NCBI GenBank assembly: GCA_947460825.1
Contig: CANHHA010000009.1
Coordinates: 18,261 to 82,260 of the forward strand
From: Flavobacteriales bacterium
GTDB taxonomy: Bacteria; Bacteroidota; Bacteroidia; Flavobacteriales_D; Crocinitomicaceae
Length of the DNA stretch: 64,000 bases
Direction: 5' to 3'
A program made the translations under genes and the position numbers. Shown in pieces: positions 28,039 to 35,424 of this stretch (the stretch's first letter is position 1; every line of letters starts with the position of its first letter). The notes beneath the pieces were generated by a model. It ran no database searches. It had not been told where the DNA came from and saw only the letters and a program-made list of their open reading frames with translations.

Positions 28039-28503
28039 TTAATCTAGTAATTCTCCTGAAGAGGTATTACTTTTTTCATATTCTGCCGAACCAAACGCTA
28101 GGATTGGAATAAATATGAAACCAAGAAAAATTAGTCCAACAGCAAAACCACCATCTTGACCAAAAACTTTAGCCAATTTAACCATATCAATTATGCCCAA
28201 AACTATAATCGCAATGTATAAAATAATTGAAACTGTTAGGAGCAAAAAAATCATATCAGGCATACTGTTGAATACTGTACTTAAAACCAAAGAAATCAGG
28301 TTTGGAACGAAGTAAAGCAATAGCCACCAACTTGGTCTTTTCAAAATCTTTGTATAGATATAAAGATTATAAATAGGAACAAAAATTGCCCAACCTGGCA
28401 TACCAGCTTTAGTAAAGATTTTCCAATAACATATGATGTAAAATATCCCTAATATACTGAAGAACAGTAGAAAAATTAACATAGAAAAAGCCAATATTTC
28501 CAT
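28039..28503 (-). CDS. DUF5684-like membrane protein
   Basis: 154 residues with about five hydrophobic segments. The arrangement KIFTKAGMPGWAIFVPIYNLY, then a W-rich TM (RPSWWLLLYFVPN), then DMVKLAKVFGQDGGFAVGL and a last TM ending ILAFG is that of DUF5684 proteins. Function unknown. It is the last gene of a compact leftward block of three small membrane-protein genes whose base composition is visibly more AT-rich than the rest of the window. A terminator follows at 28001-28020. Confidence 0.75.
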   Translation of the reverse strand: MEILAFSMLIFLLFFSILGIFYIICYWKIFTKAGMPGWAIFVPIYNLYIYTKILKRPSWWLLLYFVPNLISLVLSTVFNSMPDMIFLLLTVSIILYIAIIVLGIIDMVKLAKVFGQDGGFAVGLIFLGFIFIPILAFGSAEYEKSNTSSGELLD

Positions 28504-28583
28504 AAAATTAAATTAAATTGTTAGGATCCAAATATAATATATTTATCATTTCAAAGTTTGATTCATAAAGATTATGTTGGTTA

Positions 28584-29006
28584 TCAACTTAAATAAATCT
28601 CTAAATTCATTAAAATAAAAGCTAGCACTAAGACAAGTATATCCATTATTATTACCTTGCTTGAAGGATTTTTGGAAAACAAAATAAGAACATAAATGAC
28701 CCAGAAGAATCGTGAAATAGCAAAATAAGCAGCAAAAACAAAGTAGTAAATTGAACTTTCATTTCGACTATAACCTGAAGTAAAATCAAATTTCATATAG
28801 TCGATGAAACTTCGAGTAAAACCGCATGTCTGACATTCATAGCCTAAATTGACCTTATAAACACACTGAATACCTTCCCCGTCTCCACCATAAAACACTA
28901 GATAAATCAAATAACATATAACGATTAATGATATTATAGAAAAAACAAAATTGAAAATAAAAAAAGACCCATCTTGGTGGATCTTTTTAGAAAATAAATT
29001 TTGCAT
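28584..29006 (-). CDS. DUF2752 family membrane protein (second copy)
   Basis: 140 residues, three to four hydrophobic segments. The diagnostic loop is NLGYECQTCGFTRSFIDYMK, again with a CxxCG pair and a following Arg. It is only distantly similar to the DUF2752 protein at 27590. It begins 9 nt after the DUF4190-like gene, so the two are co-transcribed. The coding sequence is very AT-rich (roughly one-third G+C by eye). Function unknown. Confidence 0.78.
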   Translation of the reverse strand: MQNLFSKKIHQDGSFFIFNFVFSIISLIVICYLIYLVFYGGDGEGIQCVYKVNLGYECQTCGFTRSFIDYMKFDFTSGYSRNESSIYYFVFAAYFAISRFFWVIYVLILFSKNPSSKVIIMDILVLVLAFILMNLEIYLS

Positions 29007-29015
29007 ATTTCCTAT

Positions 29016-29321
29016 TTATTCAACGGGTGGAGCTGGAAATTCATTATTCAAATCTTCCATATCTTTATTAAATTCCTCAACACCCTGCTTGATAGTGTAG
29101 TATTGCCATGTAGCGATTCCTGTTCCTAAAACAGAACACACAAGCCCTGCAATCGCCATGCCCTTCTTGACCTTTTTAAGCCCCAAAGCACTAAAAATTA
29201 TCCCAACAATTCCCGGATACATTGCATACATGCCCAAACATGGGACAAATGAAATTACCACTGCTATAATACCCAAAATCATACCCACTAATCCCATTAA
29301 ATTCATTTTTTCATTTTCCAT
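29016..29321 (-). CDS. Small DUF4190-like two- or three-TM membrane protein
   Basis: 101 residues. Hydrophobic segments cover about 8-27, 31-47 and 54-72, joined by Gly-rich turns (GLVGMILGIIAVVIS, GIVGIIFSALGLKKVKKGMAIAGLVCSVLG). This repeated Gly-rich pattern is typical of DUF4190. The acidic C-terminus (EEFNKDMEDLNNEFPAPPVE) is probably cytoplasmic. The start may instead be the Met at residue 6. First gene of the AT-rich leftward block; the 9-nt gap to the DUF2752 gene suggests they act together. Confidence 0.75.
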   Translation of the reverse strand: MENEKMNLMGLVGMILGIIAVVISFVPCLGMYAMYPGIVGIIFSALGLKKVKKGMAIAGLVCSVLGTGIATWQYYTIKQGVEEFNKDMEDLNNEFPAPPVE

Positions 29322-29409
29322 CTTAAATAATTTAAAAATTTTATGCTAAAATAACATTTTTTCTTTAATGATTTTTTTTAAGGCAGAATTAAGACTTCTT
29401 TTCGGCGTT

Positions 29410-30423
29410 CTATAACCAAACCTTGGACCCCTCAGAACAATTCCGACAAATATCAATCCCTTGCCGCTTGGTTAACACCGCATTTCTAAAATTCTGATAT
29501 TTCGAATTATTCCAAACCTGCCGAAAGGTTTCCTTCGTCAATGCCCCCATCGCGTGGGATGCGTCCTTATCAAAACAACATGGTACTACTTGACCGTCCC
29601 ATGTGATTACACTGCCTGACCACATTCGCCAACAGTGATTGCCCCCAGGCTGTTTCAATTCAAATGTCCCCTTTCTATTTAATTTGTACCTACTGTATTG
29701 CTCATTTTCAGGCATTAATGGATTTCCAAACTGATAATCATACAGTTGCGCTGATTTTATTCGTACCTCATCGACCCCTAGATCTTTTGCTTTTTCAAAT
29801 ACCGAAGAAATCTCATGTTCGTTTGGCTTTACAGCAAGGCATTGAAATATCAACTGTGGTGTTTTTGACTTAAGTTTTCTCTTTGCTTCTACCAAAGCTG
29901 CTGTTGCTATCCAAACCTTATTAATATCTCCATGCACCCGATATTGTTCGTATACTTCTTGAGAAACACCATCCACCGAAATAATCAACTGATCCAAGCC
30001 GCTTTCTACGATAAGCGCTGCATTATTTTGATCTATAAAATGTGCATTGGTAGAGGTTGCAGTATACATGCGATGCCGTTTAGCCGCCTGAATTAATGCT
30101 AAAAGCTTGGGATTCAGAAAGGGTTCACCTTGAAAATAATAGGTGATATAAAAGACGGTTTTTGACAACTCCTTCAACCACTGTTCATGCTGAGCCAAAT
30201 CCATTTTCCCGGTTGGTCTTGAAAATTTCTTTAAGCCACTCGGACATTCCGGACACCCTAAATTACATGCAGTTGTGGGCTCCATGCTTACATGAAACGG
30301 CAGGCCTAGATGCATACTTTTACGAAATATCCTGGACAGATAGTAACTCGGCACCAATCCAATGAAATTTATGACCCGTCTAAAAGACAAGTATTTCAAC
30401 CAAGCAAGGACCCCTGTAATCAT
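29410..30423 (-). CDS. Radical SAM protein with SPASM domain
   Basis: 337 residues from the ATG at 30423; a GTG two codons upstream is also possible. The radical SAM core has the cluster motif CNLGCPEC (CxxxCxxC, near residue 52) and the following SAM-binding barrel (YYFQGEPFLNP, LDQLIISVDGVSQE). The C-terminal SPASM region supplies further cysteines (HCWRMW, VVPCCFDKD, DICRNCSEG) for auxiliary Fe-S clusters. SPASM enzymes modify peptides or act in cofactor or sugar pathways. No precursor peptide gene is recognisable next to it, so the substrate is unknown. A near-consensus -7 box (TACCTTCG, 30434-30441) lies 10 nt upstream of the start. Divergent from the phosphoribosyltransferase operon. 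Confidence 0.9.
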   Translation of the reverse strand: MITGVLAWLKYLSFRRVINFIGLVPSYYLSRIFRKSMHLGLPFHVSMEPTTACNLGCPECPSGLKKFSRPTGKMDLAQHEQWLKELSKTVFYITYYFQGEPFLNPKLLALIQAAKRHRMYTATSTNAHFIDQNNAALIVESGLDQLIISVDGVSQEVYEQYRVHGDINKVWIATAALVEAKRKLKSKTPQLIFQCLAVKPNEHEISSVFEKAKDLGVDEVRIKSAQLYDYQFGNPLMPENEQYSRYKLNRKGTFELKQPGGNHCWRMWSGSVITWDGQVVPCCFDKDASHAMGALTKETFRQVWNNSKYQNFRNAVLTKRQGIDICRNCSEGSKVWL

Positions 30424-30481
30424 TTTCACAAAGCGAAGGTAATGATTTCCACACCGAGTTAAACAGCATACGAATTAAGCG

Positions 30482-30489
30482 TATATTTG
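30482..30489 (+). promoter_or_regulatory. -7 promoter element for the phosphoribosyltransferase-murQ operon
   Basis: TATATTTG, a perfect TAnnTTTG, ends 16 nt before the ATG at 30506, the same spacing as at the E1 gene. A TTA lies 20 nt upstream in place of TTG. Confidence 0.55.
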
Positions 30490-30505
30490 CATAGAAAATT
30501 TGATT

Positions 30506-31000
30506 ATGCAGGTAATTCTAAAACACCAGGAAATACATCAAAAGATTACCCGTCTCGCTTACCAGATTTTGGAACAATGTACCGACCAAGAAAAAATCTT
30601 TATCGGGGGAATTCAAGGAAACGGCGTGTTACTCGCAACGTACCTGAAACAAGTCATTGACGCGCACGGCACCTTAAATACCCAATTATTTGAAATTGAA
30701 ATCAATAAAGATGAGCCTTGGGCCAATCCGATTGGGCTTTCCATCCCAGAATCAGACCTAAAGCACGGGTACATTGTATTGGTAGACGATGTCATAAATT
30801 CTGGGAAAACCATGCAATATGCGCTCATTAAATTTTTACAACAAGCCACACACGCCATAAAAACCTTGGTTTTAGTTGACCGTCAACACCGAAGATATCC
30901 CATCAAAGCTGACTTTGTTGGGTTGAGTTTATCGACTACCCTTAAAAATCGTGTAGAGGTGGATCTTAAATCCGATTCACATTTTGCCTATTTAATATGA
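30506..31000 (+). CDS. Phosphoribosyltransferase (PyrR/hypoxanthine PRT-like)
   Basis: 164 residues from ATG 30506. The open frame begins 6 nt earlier at a TTG, which is less likely. The PRPP-binding motif is YIVLVDDVINSGKTMQYA near residue 95, and an earlier GGIQGNG loop is present; both fit a type I PRT fold with a hood of the PyrR type. Activity could be uracil or purine PRT or a regulator; sequence alone does not decide. Its stop overlaps the murQ start by 4 nt (ATGA). Confidence 0.85.
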   Translation: MQVILKHQEIHQKITRLAYQILEQCTDQEKIFIGGIQGNGVLLATYLKQVIDAHGTLNTQLFEIEINKDEPWANPIGLSIPESDLKHGYIVLVDDVINSGKTMQYALIKFLQQATHAIKTLVLVDRQHRRYPIKADFVGLSLSTTLKNRVEVDLKSDSHFAYLI

Positions 31001-31818
31001 TACGCATCACAGAAAGTAGCTCAAATCACGATCATCTAGAAACGATGTCCACCGCGGGGTTGCTGCACGGCATTAATTCCGAAGATGCCAAGGTAGCTTC
31101 AGCCGTTGCGCTGGTTATTCCCCACATTGAGGCCTTTGTTGATGCCTGTTATACGCGCATGTCCAAAGGCGGACGCCTCTTTTATCTCGGTGCCGGTACC
31201 AGCGGTCGTTTAGGCATTGTTGATGCGAGTGAATGTCCACCCACCTTTGGGGTAAGTCACGGCGTTGTTATTGGGATTATTGCGGGCGGTGATACCGCTA
31301 TTCGCAAGGCCGTTGAATTTGCAGAAGATGATGAAAAACAAGGATGGATTGATCTCATGAATCACAAAATTAATGAATTGGACACCCTCGTTGGAATTGC
31401 TGCTTCGGGCACAACGCCATACGTAATGGGCGCAATTCGAACCGCAAACGATGCAGGAATTTTAACCGGTGGCATTACCTGCAATCCGGGTTCACCCCTC
31501 GCTCAAGAATCTTCCTTTCCGATGGTTCCTGTCGTAGGCCCTGAATTTGTTACGGGAAGTACACGCATGAAATCCGGTACTGCTCAAAAATTAGTCCTTA
31601 ACATGATCTCTACTGCGCTGATGATTAAACTCGGACATGTTAAAGGGAATAAAATGGTGGATATGCAGCTAAGTAATGAAAAATTAGTACAACGTGCCAT
31701 TCGTATGGTGCGGGAAGAAATCCCTGTCACTGAAGCGGAAGCGAACGCCTTATTGAACGAACATAAATCCGTTCGTTCAAGTGTTAATGCCTATCATTTA
31801 AAAAATTTACACAAATGA
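30997..31818 (+). CDS. murQ: N-acetylmuramic acid 6-phosphate etherase
   Basis: 273 residues with a SIS domain. The MurQ signatures are LGAGTSGRLGIVDASECPP near residue 66 and FVTGSTRMKSGTAQKLVLN near 187. The catalytic acid of the family is the Glu of DASECPP. It cleaves the lactyl ether of MurNAc-6-phosphate to give GlcNAc-6-phosphate, a step of peptidoglycan recycling. It is slightly shorter than E. coli MurQ, mainly at the C-terminus. ATGA overlaps join it to both neighbours (PRT upstream, arginase family downstream). No MurNAc kinase or PTS gene is adjacent. It fits with mpl at 50.8 kb. Confidence 0.95.
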   Translation: MIRITESSSNHDHLETMSTAGLLHGINSEDAKVASAVALVIPHIEAFVDACYTRMSKGGRLFYLGAGTSGRLGIVDASECPPTFGVSHGVVIGIIAGGDTAIRKAVEFAEDDEKQGWIDLMNHKINELDTLVGIAASGTTPYVMGAIRTANDAGILTGGITCNPGSPLAQESSFPMVPVVGPEFVTGSTRMKSGTAQKLVLNMISTALMIKLGHVKGNKMVDMQLSNEKLVQRAIRMVREEIPVTEAEANALLNEHKSVRSSVNAYHLKNLHK

Positions 31819-32855
31819 GTTTTGATCCCAACGGTGTGGGGGTTGCAAATGGCAATCTTTTTGGATTTCCTGCCACGGAAGAAGATGCCGACCTCGTTAT
31901 CATTCCCATTCCTTGGGATGCAACAGCCTCCTATGGTAAAGGAACGAGCAATGGTCCTCAAGCTATTTTAGATGCATCAACCCAACTCGACTTCTTTCAT
32001 CCGCGACTTAACAAGGCCTATGAAACCCAGGTTTTTTTAACCCCAATCTCCGAGGAATGGAAAGCGATTAATGATGATTTCAACCAAAGAGCTGCCGTAT
32101 ATTTTTCAGACCTTGAACAGCTCGGGGAAGCGCCTGCGCAGTTGAAACATAGCGCCATTATCGATGAAATCAATGCGGCGCATAGCGCCCTTACCGGTAA
32201 TTTGAAATCACGGGTTGAAAAACTCTTAACGTCTGGTAAAATCTGTGCAGTATTGGGGGGCGAGCATTCCACCCCATTGGGCTTAATTCAAGCCCTTGAT
32301 GAACATTACGATGCATTTAGCATCCTTCAGATTGATGCGCACGCAGATTTAAGAAAGGCCTATGAAGGATTCGAACAATCGCATGCAAGCATTATGTATA
32401 ACGTGGTAGACTCCTGCAATTCATTGGTGCAACTCGTGCAAGTGGGTATTCGTGATTTATCGCAAGACGAATATGAACGCTCTTTAAATCATCCTAAAAT
32501 CACTACATATTTTGATTGGAATTTGAAGGAGGCCTCGTTTCACGGAAAATCATGGAAGGCTCAGTGTGAAGAAATTATTGAAGCCCTTTCGTCCGAGGTT
32601 TATATTTCATTTGACATCGACGGCTTGATTCCAAATTTATGTCCGAATACCGGCACACCAGTACCCGGAGGGTTCACCTTAGAACAGGTAAGTTATTTAC
32701 TCTTCGCCATTGTGGACTCTGGCAGAAGCATCATCGGATTTGATTTAAACGAAGTGTCTCCCGGAAATCATGGAGATTGGGATGCCAACGTTGGCGCTCG
32801 TGCGCTGTGGCAATTGATATGTGCAACGGAGTTAAGCCGCAGAAAAACATGCTAG
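31815..32855 (+). CDS. Arginase/formimidoylglutamase family (ureohydrolase) protein
   Basis: 346 residues. The binuclear manganese motifs are present: LGGEHS (GGxHS) near residue 152, QIDAHADLR (DxHxD) near 175 and SFDIDGL (SxDxD) near 262. The family hydrolyses guanidino compounds such as arginine, agmatine or formimidoylglutamate. Bacteroidota orthologues of this length are usually called formimidoylglutamase, but no other hut genes are nearby, so the substrate is uncertain. Coupled to murQ by a 4-nt overlap and to the following membrane-protein gene by a 7-nt overlap. Confidence 0.88.
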   Translation: MSFDPNGVGVANGNLFGFPATEEDADLVIIPIPWDATASYGKGTSNGPQAILDASTQLDFFHPRLNKAYETQVFLTPISEEWKAINDDFNQRAAVYFSDLEQLGEAPAQLKHSAIIDEINAAHSALTGNLKSRVEKLLTSGKICAVLGGEHSTPLGLIQALDEHYDAFSILQIDAHADLRKAYEGFEQSHASIMYNVVDSCNSLVQLVQVGIRDLSQDEYERSLNHPKITTYFDWNLKEASFHGKSWKAQCEEIIEALSSEVYISFDIDGLIPNLCPNTGTPVPGGFTLEQVSYLLFAIVDSGRSIIGFDLNEVSPGNHGDWDANVGARALWQLICATELSRRKTC

Positions 32856-33367
32856 AACGCATCAAATATAATTTTTGGTTATTGGTGTTTATCTTGAACA
32901 CCTTGTTCTTTTTATTCTTTTTATATCAAGCGATTTCGTTTACCAGCGTGTATGCCTACCGATGGGTGTTCTTCCTGTCTACTCCATTTTTTACCAGCGG
33001 TATACATTTATTGATTAAATCTAGGTCTACGAAAGCGGAATGGCTCTCTGTATTGAATTTCATACTCACTGCGTTTTTAATCATATACTTTAATGCAGTT
33101 CCGGATGCCTTAGAATCCACGTGGATTTGGTTTAGCATTCCAATTTTCAATCAATTGTATATTAATACGTTCGATGTGATTTGGACGAATCAATATCGAT
33201 TTAGAGTGGTTGGTGTAAGTGCAATTTCCGTACTTTGGGTATACACGCTAGGAGCAATTTTTTCGGATTACTCCCCCCTATTTTCATGGCTTATACCCTT
33301 GAGTGTAGTCATTGGATTGATTATCATTGCCGTATTGTTCCTTGGAAATACCCAAAGAACTCGCTAA
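32849..33367 (+). CDS. Unrecognised integral membrane protein, five TM segments
   Basis: 172 residues from ATG 32849. A longer open frame from 32777 lies inside the previous gene, and its extra residues (MGCQRWRSCAV...) do not look like a membrane-protein N-terminus. The protein is almost entirely hydrophobic helices with short charged loops (about 8-28, 36-56, 68-84, 97-112, 118-165). No family recognised. It is the last gene of the PRT-murQ-arginase operon. Its TAA stop shares two nucleotides with the TAG stop of the convergent NlpC/P60 gene, leaving no room for a terminator between them. Confidence 0.75.
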   Translation: MLERIKYNFWLLVFILNTLFFLFFLYQAISFTSVYAYRWVFFLSTPFFTSGIHLLIKSRSTKAEWLSVLNFILTAFLIIYFNAVPDALESTWIWFSIPIFNQLYINTFDVIWTNQYRFRVVGVSAISVLWVYTLGAIFSDYSPLFSWLIPLSVVIGLIIIAVLFLGNTQRTR

Positions 33368-34260
33368 TACCTCCCGTAGCCAATCACACGAGACGAATAA
33401 TACTTCGAATTATCGATGTCCTGAAACATTACGCCTTTGCTGCTGCTGGAATGGATCATGCGTTTTGGCTTACCCTGCTCGTTCACTAAAATACCCACAT
33501 GACTCACCACCCCTTGCTGACCGAAAAATACAAGGTCCCCAATACACGCTTCAGCAGGATCTAACTTTAATGAAGACGCATATTGATCTCTAGAAACTCT
33601 TGGTATTTTTTTACCTTGGTTTAGGAATACATAGGAAGTAAATCCACTGCAATCAAATCCCTGAGTGGACTGACCTCCCCACACGTAGGGAGTCCCTACA
33701 AAGGTTTGTGCATATTGGATCATGCTTATGGCCATTTCTTTCCCTTGAATGTCACTTGGACTCCACACCTCCGTTGGAGAATCTACCGAAATAAGCTGGA
33801 GAGATTTGCTTAGGCTAGCGAGTTTTGGACTGTAAATCCGAATTCGCTTATTTTCCTTCTCTTGAGACAACTCTGCTAACCAATCATTTAAATCAGCCTG
33901 TAGCGCAAGTAATTCTTGGCTGTGGTTTACTCTTAATTTGCTACCCTTTTCCGTCTTTCCCAATCCTTCAATAAAAGAAAAAGCGAAATCAATGCGATCC
34001 TCATGCTTGGACAGCCATCCCTCATTTCTCATCAATTGCAAGGAGGAAAGGGATTGATAATACTCGGGAAGCAGGGAATAATCGTATTCTGGTTTATTGA
34101 GTAGGCGGAGAGATTTTCTATATACAAGCTGATACCTGCCTTGATCATACAACTGCTCTAACTTGTCAAACGCAGGCACTTGAGCCTGTGCAGACATAGA
34201 GATACCAAGAAAAAGAACCAGAAATTGTAACGGGATATTAATTCGAAAAAACCTTTCCAT
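33364..34260 (-). CDS. Secreted NlpC/P60 (C40) cell-wall peptidase
   Basis: 298 residues. The signal peptide is at about 1-26 (ends MSAQAQ), and an alpha-helical N-terminal part of ~150 residues follows. The C-terminal NlpC/P60 domain has the catalytic Cys in FDCSGFTSYVF, the His in VSHVGILV and a third polar residue in MIHSSS. Such enzymes cut gamma-D-Glu-mDAP or D-Ala-mDAP type bonds in peptidoglycan stems. The gene overlaps the upstream propeller-like protein gene by 23 nt, so the two are co-expressed. Together with murQ on the opposite strand it gives the locus a cell-wall flavour. Confidence 0.92.
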   Translation of the reverse strand: MERFFRINIPLQFLVLFLGISMSAQAQVPAFDKLEQLYDQGRYQLVYRKSLRLLNKPEYDYSLLPEYYQSLSSLQLMRNEGWLSKHEDRIDFAFSFIEGLGKTEKGSKLRVNHSQELLALQADLNDWLAELSQEKENKRIRIYSPKLASLSKSLQLISVDSPTEVWSPSDIQGKEMAISMIQYAQTFVGTPYVWGGQSTQGFDCSGFTSYVFLNQGKKIPRVSRDQYASSLKLDPAEACIGDLVFFGQQGVVSHVGILVNEQGKPKRMIHSSSSKGVMFQDIDNSKYYSSRVIGYGRY

Positions 34261-35314
34261 CAGATAACACTAAGTGCGAATTATTGAACAATTTAACCAA
34301 TACTGAATTCCCAAAGATTTTAAATTCAGAATCAGCTAACAATGTTATTTCATGATTTACCCCATTGACCATCGCAGACACACCTCCCATAATGTTACGA
34401 TACGCAACGGTGTTATTTTTAATTTCCCAGGTATTGGGAATAAAATTAGCCACTTGGATTTTTTGGTCGTTCACATAGGTGAAGAGATAATTATTTTCAC
34501 CCCAAATGACCACATCGTCCTTCACATCCCAAAACGAAGAAATAAAATTAGTCAGCAAGGTCTTTTCTCCATTCTTATACAGCCATAAATTCGAATTCAA
34601 GTCTTCATATACAATAAAACCCCTACCTGCTTTATACGTTCTCATGAACTGATTCTCCACATCCATAAACTCACCGTGCTCAAATGCAACAAAGGTTCTG
34701 GTGGTTGGGTCATTAAAACAAACGATATCCGTACCTAATTGAAAATCAATCGTTCCGTTCCACGCACAGATTTCATATATCTTCCCCTCTTGAAATACTT
34801 TAAACAAATTTCCATTATCCTTAAACACCAGGATATTCTCTCCTACCGTGGTTGGAATCGACAATTCTCCTATAATGGTGGCGAGGCTCATGGTATTCTT
34901 TTTCCAATACACATTTAAGGTATTGAATCGAGTATCCTCATATACAATTAGAGAATCTTTAACTAAGAACTTGCGACCGAAATACGTTAAGGTTTGTAGT
35001 CGACCCTTGTCCCACATGTTGAGTGTTGGTCCAATCATGTAACCCAATAAATGATCTGAAACTTGATATTCTACATTAAGGTTCGTGATGTCCTTGCGTT
35101 GTCTTCCATCATAAAGCCTCAGATTTCCACGTGTATCAATATAAGCTACCAATTCGTCCCCTGCTTGGTAATCTTTTACCGGTTGAATTTCAATGGTTTT
35201 AAATCCACCGTTCTCGTAACTCAAGAAAAAATTATTGAAATCCCTGAACGGAACGACTGTTTGTCCATAGGCAATGGAGCACAACAAGAACACCAAGGGT
35301 AACATTCGCTGCAT
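34238..35314 (-). CDS. Secreted, propeller-like repeat protein of unknown function
   Basis: 358 residues. The signal peptide is short (about 1-18, ending AYGQ). The mature part repeats a ~45-residue pattern of alternating strands such as LVAYIDTRGNLRLYDGRQ, LIVYEDTRFNTLNVYWK, ILVFKDNGNLFKVFQEGK, FIVYEDLNSNLWLYKNGE and VVIWGENNYLFTYVNDQ. That suggests a six- or seven-bladed beta-propeller, which is inference from pattern only. No enzyme motif seen. It overlaps the NlpC/P60 gene by 23 nt. A perfect -7 box ends 4 nt before the ATG, predicting a leaderless transcript. The Met at residue 4 is an alternative start. Confidence 0.8.
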   Translation of the reverse strand: MQRMLPLVFLLCSIAYGQTVVPFRDFNNFFLSYENGGFKTIEIQPVKDYQAGDELVAYIDTRGNLRLYDGRQRKDITNLNVEYQVSDHLLGYMIGPTLNMWDKGRLQTLTYFGRKFLVKDSLIVYEDTRFNTLNVYWKKNTMSLATIIGELSIPTTVGENILVFKDNGNLFKVFQEGKIYEICAWNGTIDFQLGTDIVCFNDPTTRTFVAFEHGEFMDVENQFMRTYKAGRGFIVYEDLNSNLWLYKNGEKTLLTNFISSFWDVKDDVVIWGENNYLFTYVNDQKIQVANFIPNTWEIKNNTVAYRNIMGGVSAMVNGVNHEITLLADSEFKIFGNSVLVKLFNNSHLVLSDGKVFSN

Positions 35315-35318
35315 GGTT

Positions 35319-35326
35319 CAAAGGTA
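35319..35326 (-). promoter_or_regulatory. -7 promoter element directly before the propeller-like gene (leaderless geometry)
   Basis: Minus-strand TACCTTTG, then AACC, then ATG at 35314. With the usual 4-nt distance from the box to the start site, +1 falls on the A of the start codon. Confidence 0.55.
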
Positions 35327-35424
35327 GGCAATTTTTAGGCCAATTTCTTGGTGGTGATTAAATTTCAAGCGACATCATTCGGATTGCCTACTTTGTTGTA
35401 AATTAGCGCTTCAAAAATTATTAT

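Noticed and set aside
29410..30423. RiPP (peptide natural product) cluster around the radical SAM/SPASM gene
   Set aside because: No short precursor frame, peptidase or exporter next to it; neighbours are unrelated genes.
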